The position numbers were made by a program, and so were the translations under genes. Source: a virus. From it: a DNA stretch of 32,054 bases. Position 1 is the stretch's first letter, and each line of letters begins with the position of its first letter. This document shows positions 22,010-29,250 of this stretch, piece by piece. Location of the stretch: positions 1 to 32,054 of the IMG/VR virus record IMGVR_UViG_3300032294_000445, one strand, 5' to 3'. Under the pieces are notes generated by a model. That model had not been told where the DNA came from. It did no database searches and was given only the letters and a program-made list of their open reading frames with translations.

Positions 22010-24225
22010 TATTGGACTCCTGGTTGCATTGGTTGTTGAGGTTGCATAGGAGCTTGCTCCATAGGCATTTGTTGAGGTTGCTGCATAGGTTGAGCGTTCA
22101 TCAATGGATTCTGCTCCTCATCTATATCCGATATGGATTGCTGGGCAAAAGCCAACTGCTCGGCATTTCTACGATCCATCTCTGCTTTTAGCGTAGTTGT
22201 GTCCAAATTGGCAACCAACATCTTCACAATGGCATCAATTTCAGTCTTATTTTGCGAGGTAATCGCTTTCATATTGACCTGATTTGCAATAGATTCAGAC
22301 TTGAGTTCAGAATCATGCGCCTTGGCAGTAGCTTGCATTAGAGTTCTAGCTGTAGCGCCACGCTCCTTGGTTTCAGCAACAGTTTGACCATATTTAATGT
22401 CTAATCCCATTGTCTGAATCTGCTGTTGCATTTGGTCAATCGTCTGTTTAGCTTGGGCCAGTTGCATTTGAACTTGTGGCGGAATGTCTGATTTCTCATC
22501 AATTTGAGCCAATGGATTAGCAGCAGCCATGCGATCCGCAATAATCTCAGCTCCTGGGAAATCCATGTTACGGAAGATCAAATCGCCAGCAGTCTGCATA
22601 AGCGTTGGATCGGCAGCAAGCAAAGTCATCATAGAATTAACTGCTTCGCCTCGCTTAGTAGCAAAGCCAGGGCCTGTGTCCATAACTACATCATAGCGAC
22701 CAACTGATACATCATTAAGAATCTTCTCAACTCCATCCTCAGTTGTAACTCTTTGATTTAGCGTAATAATTTCAGGCTTTTCATCAGCGCCAATGATTCG
22801 CATAACACGCTCTGTATCGTAAATCTGAGGAATTAAATCAAGAATGATGCGACCACAATAAGCGATTGAGCGAGTCAAATTGTCGTAATAGTGGAAGTTC
22901 ACCATATCGACTTGTTGCTGCTGACCAGCAATAGCTTTGCCTGACATATTGCCCTGTGGCAACTGGCTTGGATCATAAATGCCAACTACAGTCATCAAGT
23001 CATTGCTCATGCCCTGAGTAGCAGTAACAATGCCAGCAGGAGGAGGCTCAGGCTGCAAGCGAGTAGGAGTAGGAGCAACTCTGCCCTCAGTATCTGTTTG
23101 TTTGTAACGCAATACAGGCATGGCTTTAATGTTTGCCATTGCCCATTCGTTTTCATGGCCCTCATCCTGTCCTTCAGCCATAAGCCACTTAGCTTTAGGA
23201 GCAAGCGCTACGGACTCGGTTAGAGCTGTAGTCCAGTAGTTATACATACGCTGTGGATCTTTAGCCATCCGAACTAAGCCAAATTTCTTGTGCTTTGCAT
23301 CAATTACGGCTGTTTGACCATAAACAGGAATAACTGGAATGTATTTACCAGCCCAATCTGTTTCTTCAAGCACTTCCATTGCAGTTAATTTGCACCACTT
23401 AATCTGCTTTTTGTATGTATCTCTACGCTCTACAATCTCAATGCCAGCATCTTCTAGCACTTCGGAACTAGGCAGCTCATCCTCATATACGCTTGTGCCA
23501 TCCGATAAAAGGACTAGTTTTGTAGGAGTTCTAACTGTGTAGAAATATTCGGCAATCCGAACATCTTCTTTAGTTACCCATTCTGCATCCGAATCGCCAG
23601 TTCCACGACTGGTAAAGCCTTGCCCATCATTCTTGCCAGGGTACATTGCCCTAAACTGCTTCTTGCTGACTACAGTAGTAATCAGGCAGCGCTCTGCATC
23701 CGAGCCATCAGGGAGCTGTGAATTAGGATCAAAATAGACTGTAAATGGGTTATCAATCGGTCTAATGTAGATTTCCTGCTCAAAGGAATCAGGGCTAATG
23801 TAATCCGTAGTTACTCGGAAATAACCCCAACCCATCTTAACTGCATATTCAGCAGCCGTATCGTAAGCCACATCAGCAGAGGATTGGTATTCAATATGAC
23901 GGCAAACACCACTTAAAATGTCGGCTAACTTAGCATCAGCCTCATTGTTCATGCCTTGGACTTTGATTCGAGGTCTTTGCTGGCGGATTTGATTACAGAT
24001 TTGACGAACATAGGCATCAACCTTGTTAATCGTCAAACAAGGTCTAGATTCAAGAACTCGGCTGTTTTGCACATCAACAGGCCATTGATCCCCAGCGCAA
24101 AAGCGCACATCGTCTAGAGCCTCAGCTCTATTGTTGGAATCAACATCATTGCAAAGGTTTAAAAACTTCTTTGCATCATTGATCCGAGTATCTTCGCTTG
24201 AATCCTGATCTTGATAATCTGCCAT
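22009..24225 (-). CDS. Portal protein, P22 (gp1)-like
   Basis: A portal of about 738 aa (P22 gp1 has 725), forming the dodecameric DNA channel at one capsid vertex. Family features: FLNLCNDVDSNNRAEALDDV and RFCAGDQWP near the N-terminus, LTINKVDAYVRQICNQIRQQ then RPRIKV, and a C-terminal helical barrel tail rich in Gln/Met/Pro (PMQQPQQMPMEQAPMQPQQP). I use ATG 24225, 2 bases after the terminase stop; an in-frame ATG at 24240 would overlap terminase. A long Ala/Gln-rich barrel like that of P22 is seen at about residues 570-690. Confidence 0.9.
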   Translation of the reverse strand: MADYQDQDSSEDTRINDAKKFLNLCNDVDSNNRAEALDDVRFCAGDQWPVDVQNSRVLESRPCLTINKVDAYVRQICNQIRQQRPRIKVQGMNNEADAKLADILSGVCRHIEYQSSADVAYDTAAEYAVKMGWGYFRVTTDYISPDSFEQEIYIRPIDNPFTVYFDPNSQLPDGSDAERCLITTVVSKKQFRAMYPGKNDGQGFTSRGTGDSDAEWVTKEDVRIAEYFYTVRTPTKLVLLSDGTSVYEDELPSSEVLEDAGIEIVERRDTYKKQIKWCKLTAMEVLEETDWAGKYIPVIPVYGQTAVIDAKHKKFGLVRMAKDPQRMYNYWTTALTESVALAPKAKWLMAEGQDEGHENEWAMANIKAMPVLRYKQTDTEGRVAPTPTRLQPEPPPAGIVTATQGMSNDLMTVVGIYDPSQLPQGNMSGKAIAGQQQQVDMVNFHYYDNLTRSIAYCGRIILDLIPQIYDTERVMRIIGADEKPEIITLNQRVTTEDGVEKILNDVSVGRYDVVMDTGPGFATKRGEAVNSMMTLLAADPTLMQTAGDLIFRNMDFPGAEIIADRMAAANPLAQIDEKSDIPPQVQMQLAQAKQTIDQMQQQIQTMGLDIKYGQTVAETKERGATARTLMQATAKAHDSELKSESIANQVNMKAITSQNKTEIDAIVKMLVANLDTTTLKAEMDRRNAEQLAFAQQSISDIDEEQNPLMNAQPMQQPQQMPMEQAPMQPQQPMQPGVQ

Positions 24226-24227
24226 AT

Positions 24228-25514
24228 CTAGCCCATCCAACTGCCCCCAAGGGCATAAGTTTGTTTAACTGGTTGCCGTTTTTTAGGCTCATTTACCATC
24301 AAGCCTATATATCGCCAAGCATCAGCGCCATGCGAATAAATGTCATGGAGTGGCTTTTGACTAAAAGTCCCATGCTCATCAACATCATAGCGATAATGTC
24401 TAAGGCAGTTTAATCCTTCTTCTGTATTTTTTCTATCAAAATAACACCGATTGAATATAGTTCTTGCAGCATTTATTGAGTCTGTAACTGGAACTCTGCC
24501 AAGGATCTGTACCTTCATCCCTGTAGCTCTGACTATTTCCTCGATGGATTTGCCTGTTCCAAGCGACTTTGCAGCAGCATCATGGGGTAGCCAAATAGTG
24601 TCGTACATATATCCAAAAGTCTGCATCAATGCTAGGTAATGCTGAATTGTCTTTTGGCTATCCTCAAAATATCTTAGGACTCGGATCTCAAAGCCCACAA
24701 ATTGTATGAGCCAACAAGCTGTATTATCGGCCCAGCCAAGGTCAAAAACTGCATGAACTGGCTTAGTAGAGTCATAAGGAACAGTTGTAATCCTGCCCTC
24801 CAGCTCCGCCATTTCCATCTCTTTTGCAAAGATAGCGCCATCAACTGTATTCCTTGTAGTGCCTTCCCAAACATTGTTGTAAGCGCTCATATCCCTTTGT
24901 TTTAAGGATAAACGCTCTAAATTAAGGGTTTCAGGAAACCAAGGATTGTCATTCCAGTTTACTTTTACGACTACTGAGCTTTCAGGAGGGCTTTCAACAA
25001 AACGCTTCCAAGTGTCATCCGTAGGCAATTCAGGGTTAAACGATACCCAAATCTCTGAATCTTGCTTACGGATTGTTGGAATCAGCACATTCCAGCTATT
25101 AGCCGATACAGACTGGGCTTCCTCTACCCAGCAAATATCAATGCCCTCAATGGATTTAACATTATTGGTATTGTTTTTGATGCCTACAAAGATAAATTCT
25201 GTGCCATTCACCCCTCGGATAGAGGTCTGAGTAATCTCATAAAAGGTTTCCATGCCCAGTTCATATATCTGATCCGACAAGAGTTTATGAACAGAATCCT
25301 TGATGGAGGTCTGAAATTCCCTGGCGCATAGAATCCGCAATGGATCTTTAGTGCCTTTAGCAAGCAAGGCCCTTGCAAAGCACCACGACTTTGCTCCGCC
25401 TCGACCACCATAGAATATGCGATACCTTACCTTCTCAGGCTGAAATAAAGCCTCAAATTTCTTAGGAAATCGTATCCTAGAAATTGCATCCTTAATCTGC
25501 TGGTTTACTTGCAT
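24228..25514 (-). CDS. terL: Terminase large subunit (packaging ATPase-nuclease)
   Basis: A 428-aa packaging motor. Walker A is YGGRGGAKSW (35-44), Walker B IDICWVEEA (125-133), with coupling motif WVSFNP (156-161). The nuclease half has VFDLGWADNTA (D258), WLPHDAAA (D312) and GADAWRY (D398), the metal-binding acidic triad of RNase H-like terminase nucleases. Length is normal. It starts 23 bases inside the small-subunit gene and its stop lies just ahead of portal, the standard packaging order. The TerL type suggests headful or pac cutting, but this cannot be decided from sequence alone. Confidence 0.95.
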   Translation of the reverse strand: MQVNQQIKDAISRIRFPKKFEALFQPEKVRYRIFYGGRGGAKSWCFARALLAKGTKDPLRILCAREFQTSIKDSVHKLLSDQIYELGMETFYEITQTSIRGVNGTEFIFVGIKNNTNNVKSIEGIDICWVEEAQSVSANSWNVLIPTIRKQDSEIWVSFNPELPTDDTWKRFVESPPESSVVVKVNWNDNPWFPETLNLERLSLKQRDMSAYNNVWEGTTRNTVDGAIFAKEMEMAELEGRITTVPYDSTKPVHAVFDLGWADNTACWLIQFVGFEIRVLRYFEDSQKTIQHYLALMQTFGYMYDTIWLPHDAAAKSLGTGKSIEEIVRATGMKVQILGRVPVTDSINAARTIFNRCYFDRKNTEEGLNCLRHYRYDVDEHGTFSQKPLHDIYSHGADAWRYIGLMVNEPKKRQPVKQTYALGGSWMG

Positions 25515-25908
25515 TAGGATCTACAAAGCTGATTTCCACACCTTTTAAGGGAGCGCCATCAGCCCCAGTTAGTTCTTGTTTAATACGCTCTGAGTATTTT
25601 TTAGGGAATCGAGCTGCCATTGATCTAGACCATAAACCAACATTTAGCCTTTCCCCATCTTTATGCTCTACAAGGTAAGCCTGAGCGTGTTCTTCCCACC
25701 AAATCATCTCTCGAATCTTGGCTTCCTCCAAGGCATGACAAAATTCATCATGTTCTTCTCTCCAACGGCACAAAGTCCTGTAAGTAATGCCTAATGCACC
25801 TGAAATCTGTTCTAAGGATTTACCCTTAGTTCCAAGTTCGATAGCCTTCTCACAAAAGGAAGGATCGTAATCAGTAGGTCTGCCTACAGGATTTGCTGTT
25901 TCACTCAT
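25492..25908 (-). CDS. terS: Terminase small subunit
   Basis: The ATG at 25908 (MSETANPVGRPTDYDPSFCE) gives 138 residues; a longer frame to 25941 would add 11 residues inside the upstream gene. Residues about 30-52 form a helix-turn-helix (KSLEQISGALGITYRTLCRW) that should recognise the packaging site. A helical oligomerisation region follows (EEAKIREMIWWEEHAQAYLV) and a short acidic tail. It lies immediately upstream of terL, overlapping it by 23 bases. Identification is strong from HTH, length and position. Confidence 0.87.
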   Translation of the reverse strand: MSETANPVGRPTDYDPSFCEKAIELGTKGKSLEQISGALGITYRTLCRWREEHDEFCHALEEAKIREMIWWEEHAQAYLVEHKDGERLNVGLWSRSMAARFPKKYSERIKQELTGADGAPLKGVEISFVDPNASKPAD

Positions 25909-26101
25909 TTGCCATTGAATCCGAGTTAGCTTCTGCCTCATCTACATCAGCTTGCACTTCAGGGCTGTTTTCAGCGTTTAACACTTGATCCTGCAATTCT
26001 TGAGGAACTTCAGGCTGGTTTACCAATGCTTGAATATCAGCCTTCAGCTCATTTAAGTTTTGAGGATAGGGATAAGGCATATATACATTTGGAGCAGTCA
26101 T
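25901..26101 (-). CDS. Small acidic hypothetical protein (66 aa)
   Basis: Begins MTAPNVYMPYPYPQNLNELK and ends in a Glu/Asp/Asn-rich, probably disordered tail (VDEAEANSDSMANE). Helical middle, no cysteines. Overlaps the terminase small subunit start by 8 bases and sits 2 bases after the preceding gene. Such small acidic genes before terS are common and uncharacterised; a packaging accessory role would be a guess. Confidence 0.55.
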   Translation of the reverse strand: MTAPNVYMPYPYPQNLNELKADIQALVNQPEVPQELQDQVLNAENSPEVQADVDEAEANSDSMANE

Positions 26102-26103
26102 TA

Positions 26104-26307
26104 TTAGCTTTCGGCTGTCTTTTCCGTATTCTCTACCATTTCTTGCGCTTTTGCATCTGCTTGTGCTTGAGCAATAGCTTGAGCCTGTGGAATAGCTTGC
26201 ATTTTGATCTTGTCGATCAATGCTGCAACCAGCTTATATTCCCCAGCAGATAGCGCTGCCAAAATAAATTCTACTTCTTTGATTTCTAGGTCTTTTAAGG
26301 TAATCAC
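26104..26307 (-). CDS. Small Ala/Gln-rich helical protein (67 aa)
   Basis: Starts at GTG 26307, overlapping the previous stop as GTGA. Product begins MITLKDLEIKEVEFILAALS, followed by a helix AGEYKLVAALIDKIKMQA and an Ala/Gln repeat (QAQAIAQAQADAKAQEM). The repeat looks like a coiled or low-complexity helix. Function not recognised. Confidence 0.55.
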   Translation of the reverse strand: MITLKDLEIKEVEFILAALSAGEYKLVAALIDKIKMQAIPQAQAIAQAQADAKAQEMVENTEKTAES

Positions 26308-26459
26308 TTAGTTTTTCCTTTGGTTGTTGGTTTTTTTGCTGCTTCACGCTTTACTGAATATGCAATGGCAACTGCCTGAGCTGGTTTTTTTCCAGCAGAC
26401 AGCTCTGCCTTTATATTGGACTGAAATGCTGATTTACTAGTGCTTTTTTTGAGAGGCAT
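26304..26459 (-). CDS. Small basic DUF6496-like phage protein (51 aa)
   Basis: A 51-aa basic protein beginning MPLKKSTSKSAFQSNIKAEL and containing SAGKKPAQAVAIAYSVKRE (about 21-39). The pattern, MPLKKG-type start then AGKPxKQAVAIAxxxxR, is characteristic of a widespread small phage protein type. It overlaps both neighbours (TAATG upstream, GTGA downstream). The basic character suggests nucleic-acid contact, not proven. Confidence 0.7.
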   Translation of the reverse strand: MPLKKSTSKSAFQSNIKAELSAGKKPAQAVAIAYSVKREAAKKPTTKGKTK

Positions 26460-26740
26460 TATTTACATCCCCAATTTTTTAATGATGCTTTAGCTCGTTC
26501 AGCAGGGCCTTTAGCGTTTTTAACAACTCCTTCCATCCTTGCACAAAAAGAGGCTTTTCTTCCAGCATCAGCCTTGGTTTTTGGGTTTGGAGCAGGAGGC
26601 TTTAAATTTGCATTGTTCTTAGCGTTGTATTCAGCTCTGCCTTTAGCAGTCATTCCAGCGCCTTTTTCCGTAGGATTGTAGGTTTTGTCTTTGCCTACAG
26701 TCTTATGCGGAATCGGTTTGTCATGTTTTTTAGTAGCCAT
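26459..26740 (-). CDS. Basic DUF6321-like phage protein (93 aa)
   Basis: Lys/Asn/Ala-rich product with GMTAKGRAEYNAKNNANLKP (about 29-48), SFCARMEGV (64-72) and the end LKNWGCK. This set (KGxTAKGRAxYN..., FCARMxG, LxKWxC) marks a small protein family common in podovirus-like phages, of unknown role. Two cysteines lie in the C-terminal half. It is 2 bases after the preceding gene and just upstream of the DUF6496-like gene, a frequent pairing. Confidence 0.7.
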   Translation of the reverse strand: MATKKHDKPIPHKTVGKDKTYNPTEKGAGMTAKGRAEYNAKNNANLKPPAPNPKTKADAGRKASFCARMEGVVKNAKGPAERAKASLKNWGCK

Positions 26741-26742
26741 GA

Positions 26743-26910
26743 TTACTTCTTTGCTGTCTTAGCTGCTGCTTTGAAGGCTGCTGCCGTAGGAGCGCCTTTA
26801 GTGCCAGGCTTACGCATGGTTTCTACCTTTTTAGCGCCTGAAGCCTTTTGTTGTTCGATCCGTTCCTGTTTTTTATGGATATTTGAATAAAGACCAGGTT
26901 TAGTTGCCAT
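26743..26910 (-). CDS. Conserved small phage protein (55 aa), possibly with a longer upstream-start form
   Basis: The strong Shine-Dalgarno AAGGAGAAG precedes ATG 26910, giving MATKPGLYSNIHKKQERIEQ and the end KPGTKGAPTAAAFKAAAKTA. This combination (KPGLYxNIHxK..., MRKPGxKGAPTAxAFKxxAKTAK) is a recurrent small basic phage protein of unknown function. The frame stays open upstream to ATGs at 27033 and 27057, adding a hydrophobic lead (MFNWLKFLFVKQ) and a basic linker, so a longer 96-aa form is possible. The short form has the better support. Confidence 0.75.
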   Translation of the reverse strand: MATKPGLYSNIHKKQERIEQQKASGAKKVETMRKPGTKGAPTAAAFKAAAKTAKK

Positions 26911-27025
26911 TTTCTTCTCCTTTGGTTGAGGTAATTCGCCTTTAGTTACCACGACTGCTTGTTTATAAAGCCTAGGGCGCTTTTTAGGTGCTACAGGCTG
27001 TTTTACAAATAAGAATTTAAGCCAA

Positions 27026-27334
27026 TTAAACATTTGCATCCTCCATAAAGCAGACATCTTGCCAGCTCATAATCAGATAACGCTGCCCATCTTCAAAATA
27101 TTCAGGAAATTTAAGATATTCCTCGCCTCGATCTTTGTTCATAGTGCCAAAGCGGACTCTAGCACCTACTTCAACTGGCATATCTTCTCTGCGACCATTG
27201 CGGACTTTGCCTGGGCCTACAGCAATGACTGTCCCCATATTGTCCACTTCCTTGTTATCCACAAAGATAATTGAACTTAATTCCCTTGTATCAGGCTTGA
27301 CCACGATTCGGTCTTGTAATGGTTTTAGATTCAT
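27026..27334 (-). CDS. GroES-like co-chaperonin (phage Cpn10)
   Basis: A 102-aa Cpn10-type protein (host GroES has about 97). It starts MNLKPLQDRIVVKPDTRE, the classic GroES opening, followed by a shortened mobile-loop region with SSIIFVDNKE (20-29), where IIF could stand for the GroEL-docking IVL, and then NMGTVIAVGPGK (32-43). The fold continues VGARVRFG and YLIMSWQDVCFM. It should cap host GroEL, as T4 gp31 does, to help fold phage proteins such as coat; no GroEL partner is encoded here. It overlaps its upstream neighbour by 4 bases. Confidence 0.88.
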   Translation of the reverse strand: MNLKPLQDRIVVKPDTRELSSIIFVDNKEVDNMGTVIAVGPGKVRNGRREDMPVEVGARVRFGTMNKDRGEEYLKFPEYFEDGQRYLIMSWQDVCFMEDANV

Positions 27335-27627
27335 TCCACCACCTTTTTAGGTCTGCCTTTGGGTTTTGGCTCTACTTTGCCAGCTTCCTCAATAACCTTT
27401 TTCCGCTTTTCCTTGGCTTCTTCAGCAATCTGAACAGTAATTTCTAGATCCTGAACTAATGCCTCAAATACTGGGTTTGGCGGAACAATGACAAATTCCC
27501 CACACCATTCCGTTCCATGTCGGTTTTGGTAAGTAGGGAATCGTCTGCATGAGCCTATAAAATCATTATCTGTTGATAAGAAATATATACAGGAACTGCA
27601 ACCATCTTTAGAATTTACAACAGCCAT
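27331..27627 (-). CDS. Four-cysteine small protein with AT-hook-like tail (98 aa)
   Basis: The N-terminal half has C10, C13, C27 and C42 in the pattern CSSCIYF...GSCRRFPT...WCGEF, a recurrent phage/proteobacterial small protein type probably binding zinc or folding by Cys pairs. The rest is a charged helix (about 55-85) ending KPKGRPKK, like an AT-hook core. GGAG precedes the ATG. It is directly upstream of, and overlaps, the co-chaperonin gene. A DNA-binding role is inferred from the tail. Confidence 0.7.
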   Translation of the reverse strand: MAVVNSKDGCSSCIYFLSTDNDFIGSCRRFPTYQNRHGTEWCGEFVIVPPNPVFEALVQDLEITVQIAEEAKEKRKKVIEEAGKVEPKPKGRPKKVVE

Positions 27628-27655
27628 CTAGTTCTCCGATTACTAGTTTGGTTAG

Positions 27656-27686
27656 AAATGCTCTAGACCTTCACGCTAGGGCATTT
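27656..27686 (-). repeat. Intergenic hairpin (11-bp imperfect stem)
   Basis: AAATGCTCTAG (27656-27666) and CTAGGGCATTT (27676-27686) pair with one mismatch around a 9-base loop, in the 65-bp gap between two small genes. There is no long U-run after it on the minus strand, so it is not a textbook terminator. It could be an mRNA stabiliser, processing site or protein-binding palindrome. Confidence 0.5.
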
Positions 27687-27692
27687 CGCTTT

Positions 27693-27914
27693 TTAGCAAG
27701 GGTTACAGTCACCACGCTTATGCTCATAGCAGATGCCAGCAGTTTTGCCAGTATTGAACTGTTTGTCTTTGCCAGTTGCATCTTGCATACCCATAGCAAC
27801 TCCGCCAACTTTCTTTTCCATGCGCTCACCTGATTTGTCGCTTGAGGAAGCGCCAGCAGGAGCTTTTGCACCAGTAACTGAAGGAATACCCTTCATAGAA
27901 TCCATTTTGCCCAT
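27693..27914 (-). CDS. Small Gly/Lys-rich protein with terminal Cys cluster (73 aa)
   Basis: The ATG at 27914 has a good Shine-Dalgarno (TAGGAG); longer frames upstream lack one. It begins MGKMDSMKGIPSVTGAKAPA, is flexible and Gly/Ser/Lys-rich in the middle, and ends GICYEHKRGDCNPC with three cysteines and one His in 13 residues. That end could be a small metal site. No family recognised. Confidence 0.6.
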   Translation of the reverse strand: MGKMDSMKGIPSVTGAKAPAGASSSDKSGERMEKKVGGVAMGMQDATGKDKQFNTGKTAGICYEHKRGDCNPC

Positions 27915-27957
27915 ATTATTTCTCCTATAGAAATGGGGTTTGAAACCATATTTTGCC

Positions 27958-28251
27958 TTATTGATCGGCATTGTCAAGCAGTTTAACCAACCTAATTGCG
28001 CCTTCAATATCGTTAATCCGAACTACAGTTGAGCCTCGCCAGTTCATCATAAACATTTCTTGAGCTGAGGTGTAAGTTGCTTTTTCGGATGACTTAATTT
28101 CCACCAATATTGTTTTCTTATTACGGCCCACCAGCAAATCAGGAAACCCTCCAGCAACTCGGCTGCAATCAAATACCGAGCAGCCAAGCTGTTTAAAGAC
28201 TTTAATTATCTCGGATTGATTTACATCAACTCGCCTGGCATATTTACTCAT
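27958..28251 (-). CDS. VRR-NUC nuclease
   Basis: A 97-aa single-domain VRR-NUC nuclease (PD-(D/E)xK fold). Motifs: N-terminal RRVDVNQSEIIKVFKQLG with E14, GGFPDLLVG with D38, LVEIKSS with E51-x-K53, and Q64 in YTSAQEMFM. Stand-alone VRR-NUC proteins of this size are found in phages and cut structured DNA such as Holliday junctions. It begins 8 bases inside the Ref-like HNH gene. Its product may resolve packaging or recombination intermediates. Confidence 0.88.
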   Translation of the reverse strand: MSKYARRVDVNQSEIIKVFKQLGCSVFDCSRVAGGFPDLLVGRNKKTILVEIKSSEKATYTSAQEMFMMNWRGSTVVRINDIEGAIRLVKLLDNADQ

Positions 28252-28531
28252 CTAGCAGCTCTCGGACTTTATCAATGAGATCCTCTTGTGTAAACCCCCA
28301 ATAAGCAGAGAATCCTTTAGCCCCAAGCTGGTGAATTGAGGAATCTCCAAGCCTATGATGAAAGCTGCACAAGGGGATGACTGGGCTGAGGTGTCTAGGC
28401 ATACCGAATTTTCTGCAATGGTGCATTTCTGTTGGCGAATCCTCGGTTTCTCGAACTCCGACTTGTTTACACAAAATGCAGCCCAATCGTGCCAAGCGAG
28501 CATAGTTATCCTTTTCTTTTGCAGTTGCCAT
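28244..28531 (-). CDS. Ref-like HNH endonuclease
   Basis: A 95-aa protein resembling the P1 Ref (recombination enhancement) superfamily of HNH-type nucleases. Visible residues: CILC (C18, C21), EMHHCR (H37, H38), IPLCSFHHR (C55, H58, H59) and H67 in SSIHQLGAKGFSAYWGF. These supply zinc and catalytic ligands. Ref proteins cut RecA-coated DNA; whether this one needs RecA is unknown. It overlaps the preceding nuclease-like gene by 1 base and the VRR-NUC gene by 8. Confidence 0.85.
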   Translation of the reverse strand: MATAKEKDNYARLARLGCILCKQVGVRETEDSPTEMHHCRKFGMPRHLSPVIPLCSFHHRLGDSSIHQLGAKGFSAYWGFTQEDLIDKVRELLDE

Positions 28532-28959
28532 TAGAACAAATCCCTTAAATCAACGAATTTAAACAGATTTCTAGGCACATCATAGTAAAACTCATGCTTT
28601 GTATCATCCTTCATTTCCCAGTAAGGATGGGCCAAGGCAGTTTCGCCTTTAATCCAATAAGCATGAGTCATGCCTTGGGTTAAAGCAAAAAATAGCGTTT
28701 TAGGGGCTTCTAGCATATGTTTTTTACGAACTGGTACATGGATTGTTTCAAATGGGCAAAATTGATCCCATTGGCGAACTTCCACTTCAGCGTAGCCAAC
28801 TGGCCTTCCATCCCTATGAACAATTAGGTCTGTTCCGTAAATATCAGGATTATCCAAAGCCTGTAAGCCCCATTTCATTTGAATCCAATCCGCTACAGCC
28901 TTTCGAGCTGGCGGATCGTATTTGTCATGGAGTTGCTGGTCAAACTTCTTTATTTTCAT
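28531..28959 (-). CDS. Putative PD-(D/E)xK-like nuclease (142 aa)
   Basis: The first ATG is at 28959 (a TTG frame extends five codons). The product starts MKIKKFDQQLHDKYDPPARK. It shows a D-xn-E-x-E pattern: IYGTDLIVHRDGRP (D44), then GYAEVEVRQW (E58, E60), followed by conserved-looking VPVRKKH (76-81). Spacing and beta-strand context suggest a PD-(D/E)xK-like fold, but the usual Lys after ExK is replaced by Val/Arg here, so activity is uncertain. It sits in tandem with two other nuclease genes. Confidence 0.55.
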   Translation of the reverse strand: MKIKKFDQQLHDKYDPPARKAVADWIQMKWGLQALDNPDIYGTDLIVHRDGRPVGYAEVEVRQWDQFCPFETIHVPVRKKHMLEAPKTLFFALTQGMTHAYWIKGETALAHPYWEMKDDTKHEFYYDVPRNLFKFVDLRDLF

Positions 28960-29113
28960 CTCTGCTGCCAGCAATATCTTGCAGTTTTAGGGCCATATCC
29001 ACCAAATCAGTAGCAACTTGATAGGCTTTGTCTTGTTGCCTGGAAAGCATGGCTTCCTCATAATTCTTGGATAATCTGCGTAAAACCAGTAAAGGTAGTG
29101 AATAATCGTTCAT
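28940..29113 (-). CDS. Small helical protein (57 aa)
   Basis: Begins MNDYSLPLLVLRRLSKNYEE and ends DIAGSRDENKEV. Apparently two helices with no cysteines. It overlaps the downstream nuclease-like gene by 20 bases and is linked to its upstream neighbour by an ATGA overlap. Function unknown. The tight coupling is the main evidence that it is real. Confidence 0.6.
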   Translation of the reverse strand: MNDYSLPLLVLRRLSKNYEEAMLSRQQDKAYQVATDLVDMALKLQDIAGSRDENKEV

Positions 29114-29250
29114 TTTTGTTGTGCCTTTCTTAATTCTTCTTGTAATTCTTCGTTTTCTTTTTGTAGCCTACGCAATTCTTCAGCAGCTTTTTGAATATGA
29201 GTTCCTGAATAGAACTGTTCTAATCTATCAGCCAAATCATTAGCGTTCAT
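29110..29250 (-). CDS. Small coiled-coil peptide (46 aa)
   Basis: Starts MNANDLADRLEQFYSGTHIQ, and its C-terminal half is a clear heptad-rich Leu/Glu/Lys helix (KAAEELRRLQKENEELQEEL) that should dimerise. It overlaps both neighbours by 4 bases (ATGA). It may act as an oligomerising cofactor for an adjacent protein. No family recognised. Confidence 0.6.
   Translation of the reverse strand: MNANDLADRLEQFYSGTHIQKAAEELRRLQKENEELQEELRKAQQK

Noticed and set aside
27915-27957. A GGTTT/AAACC palindrome in the short gap as a terminator.
   Set aside because: The stem is only five bases with a one-base centre and lacks a U-run, so it is more likely chance.
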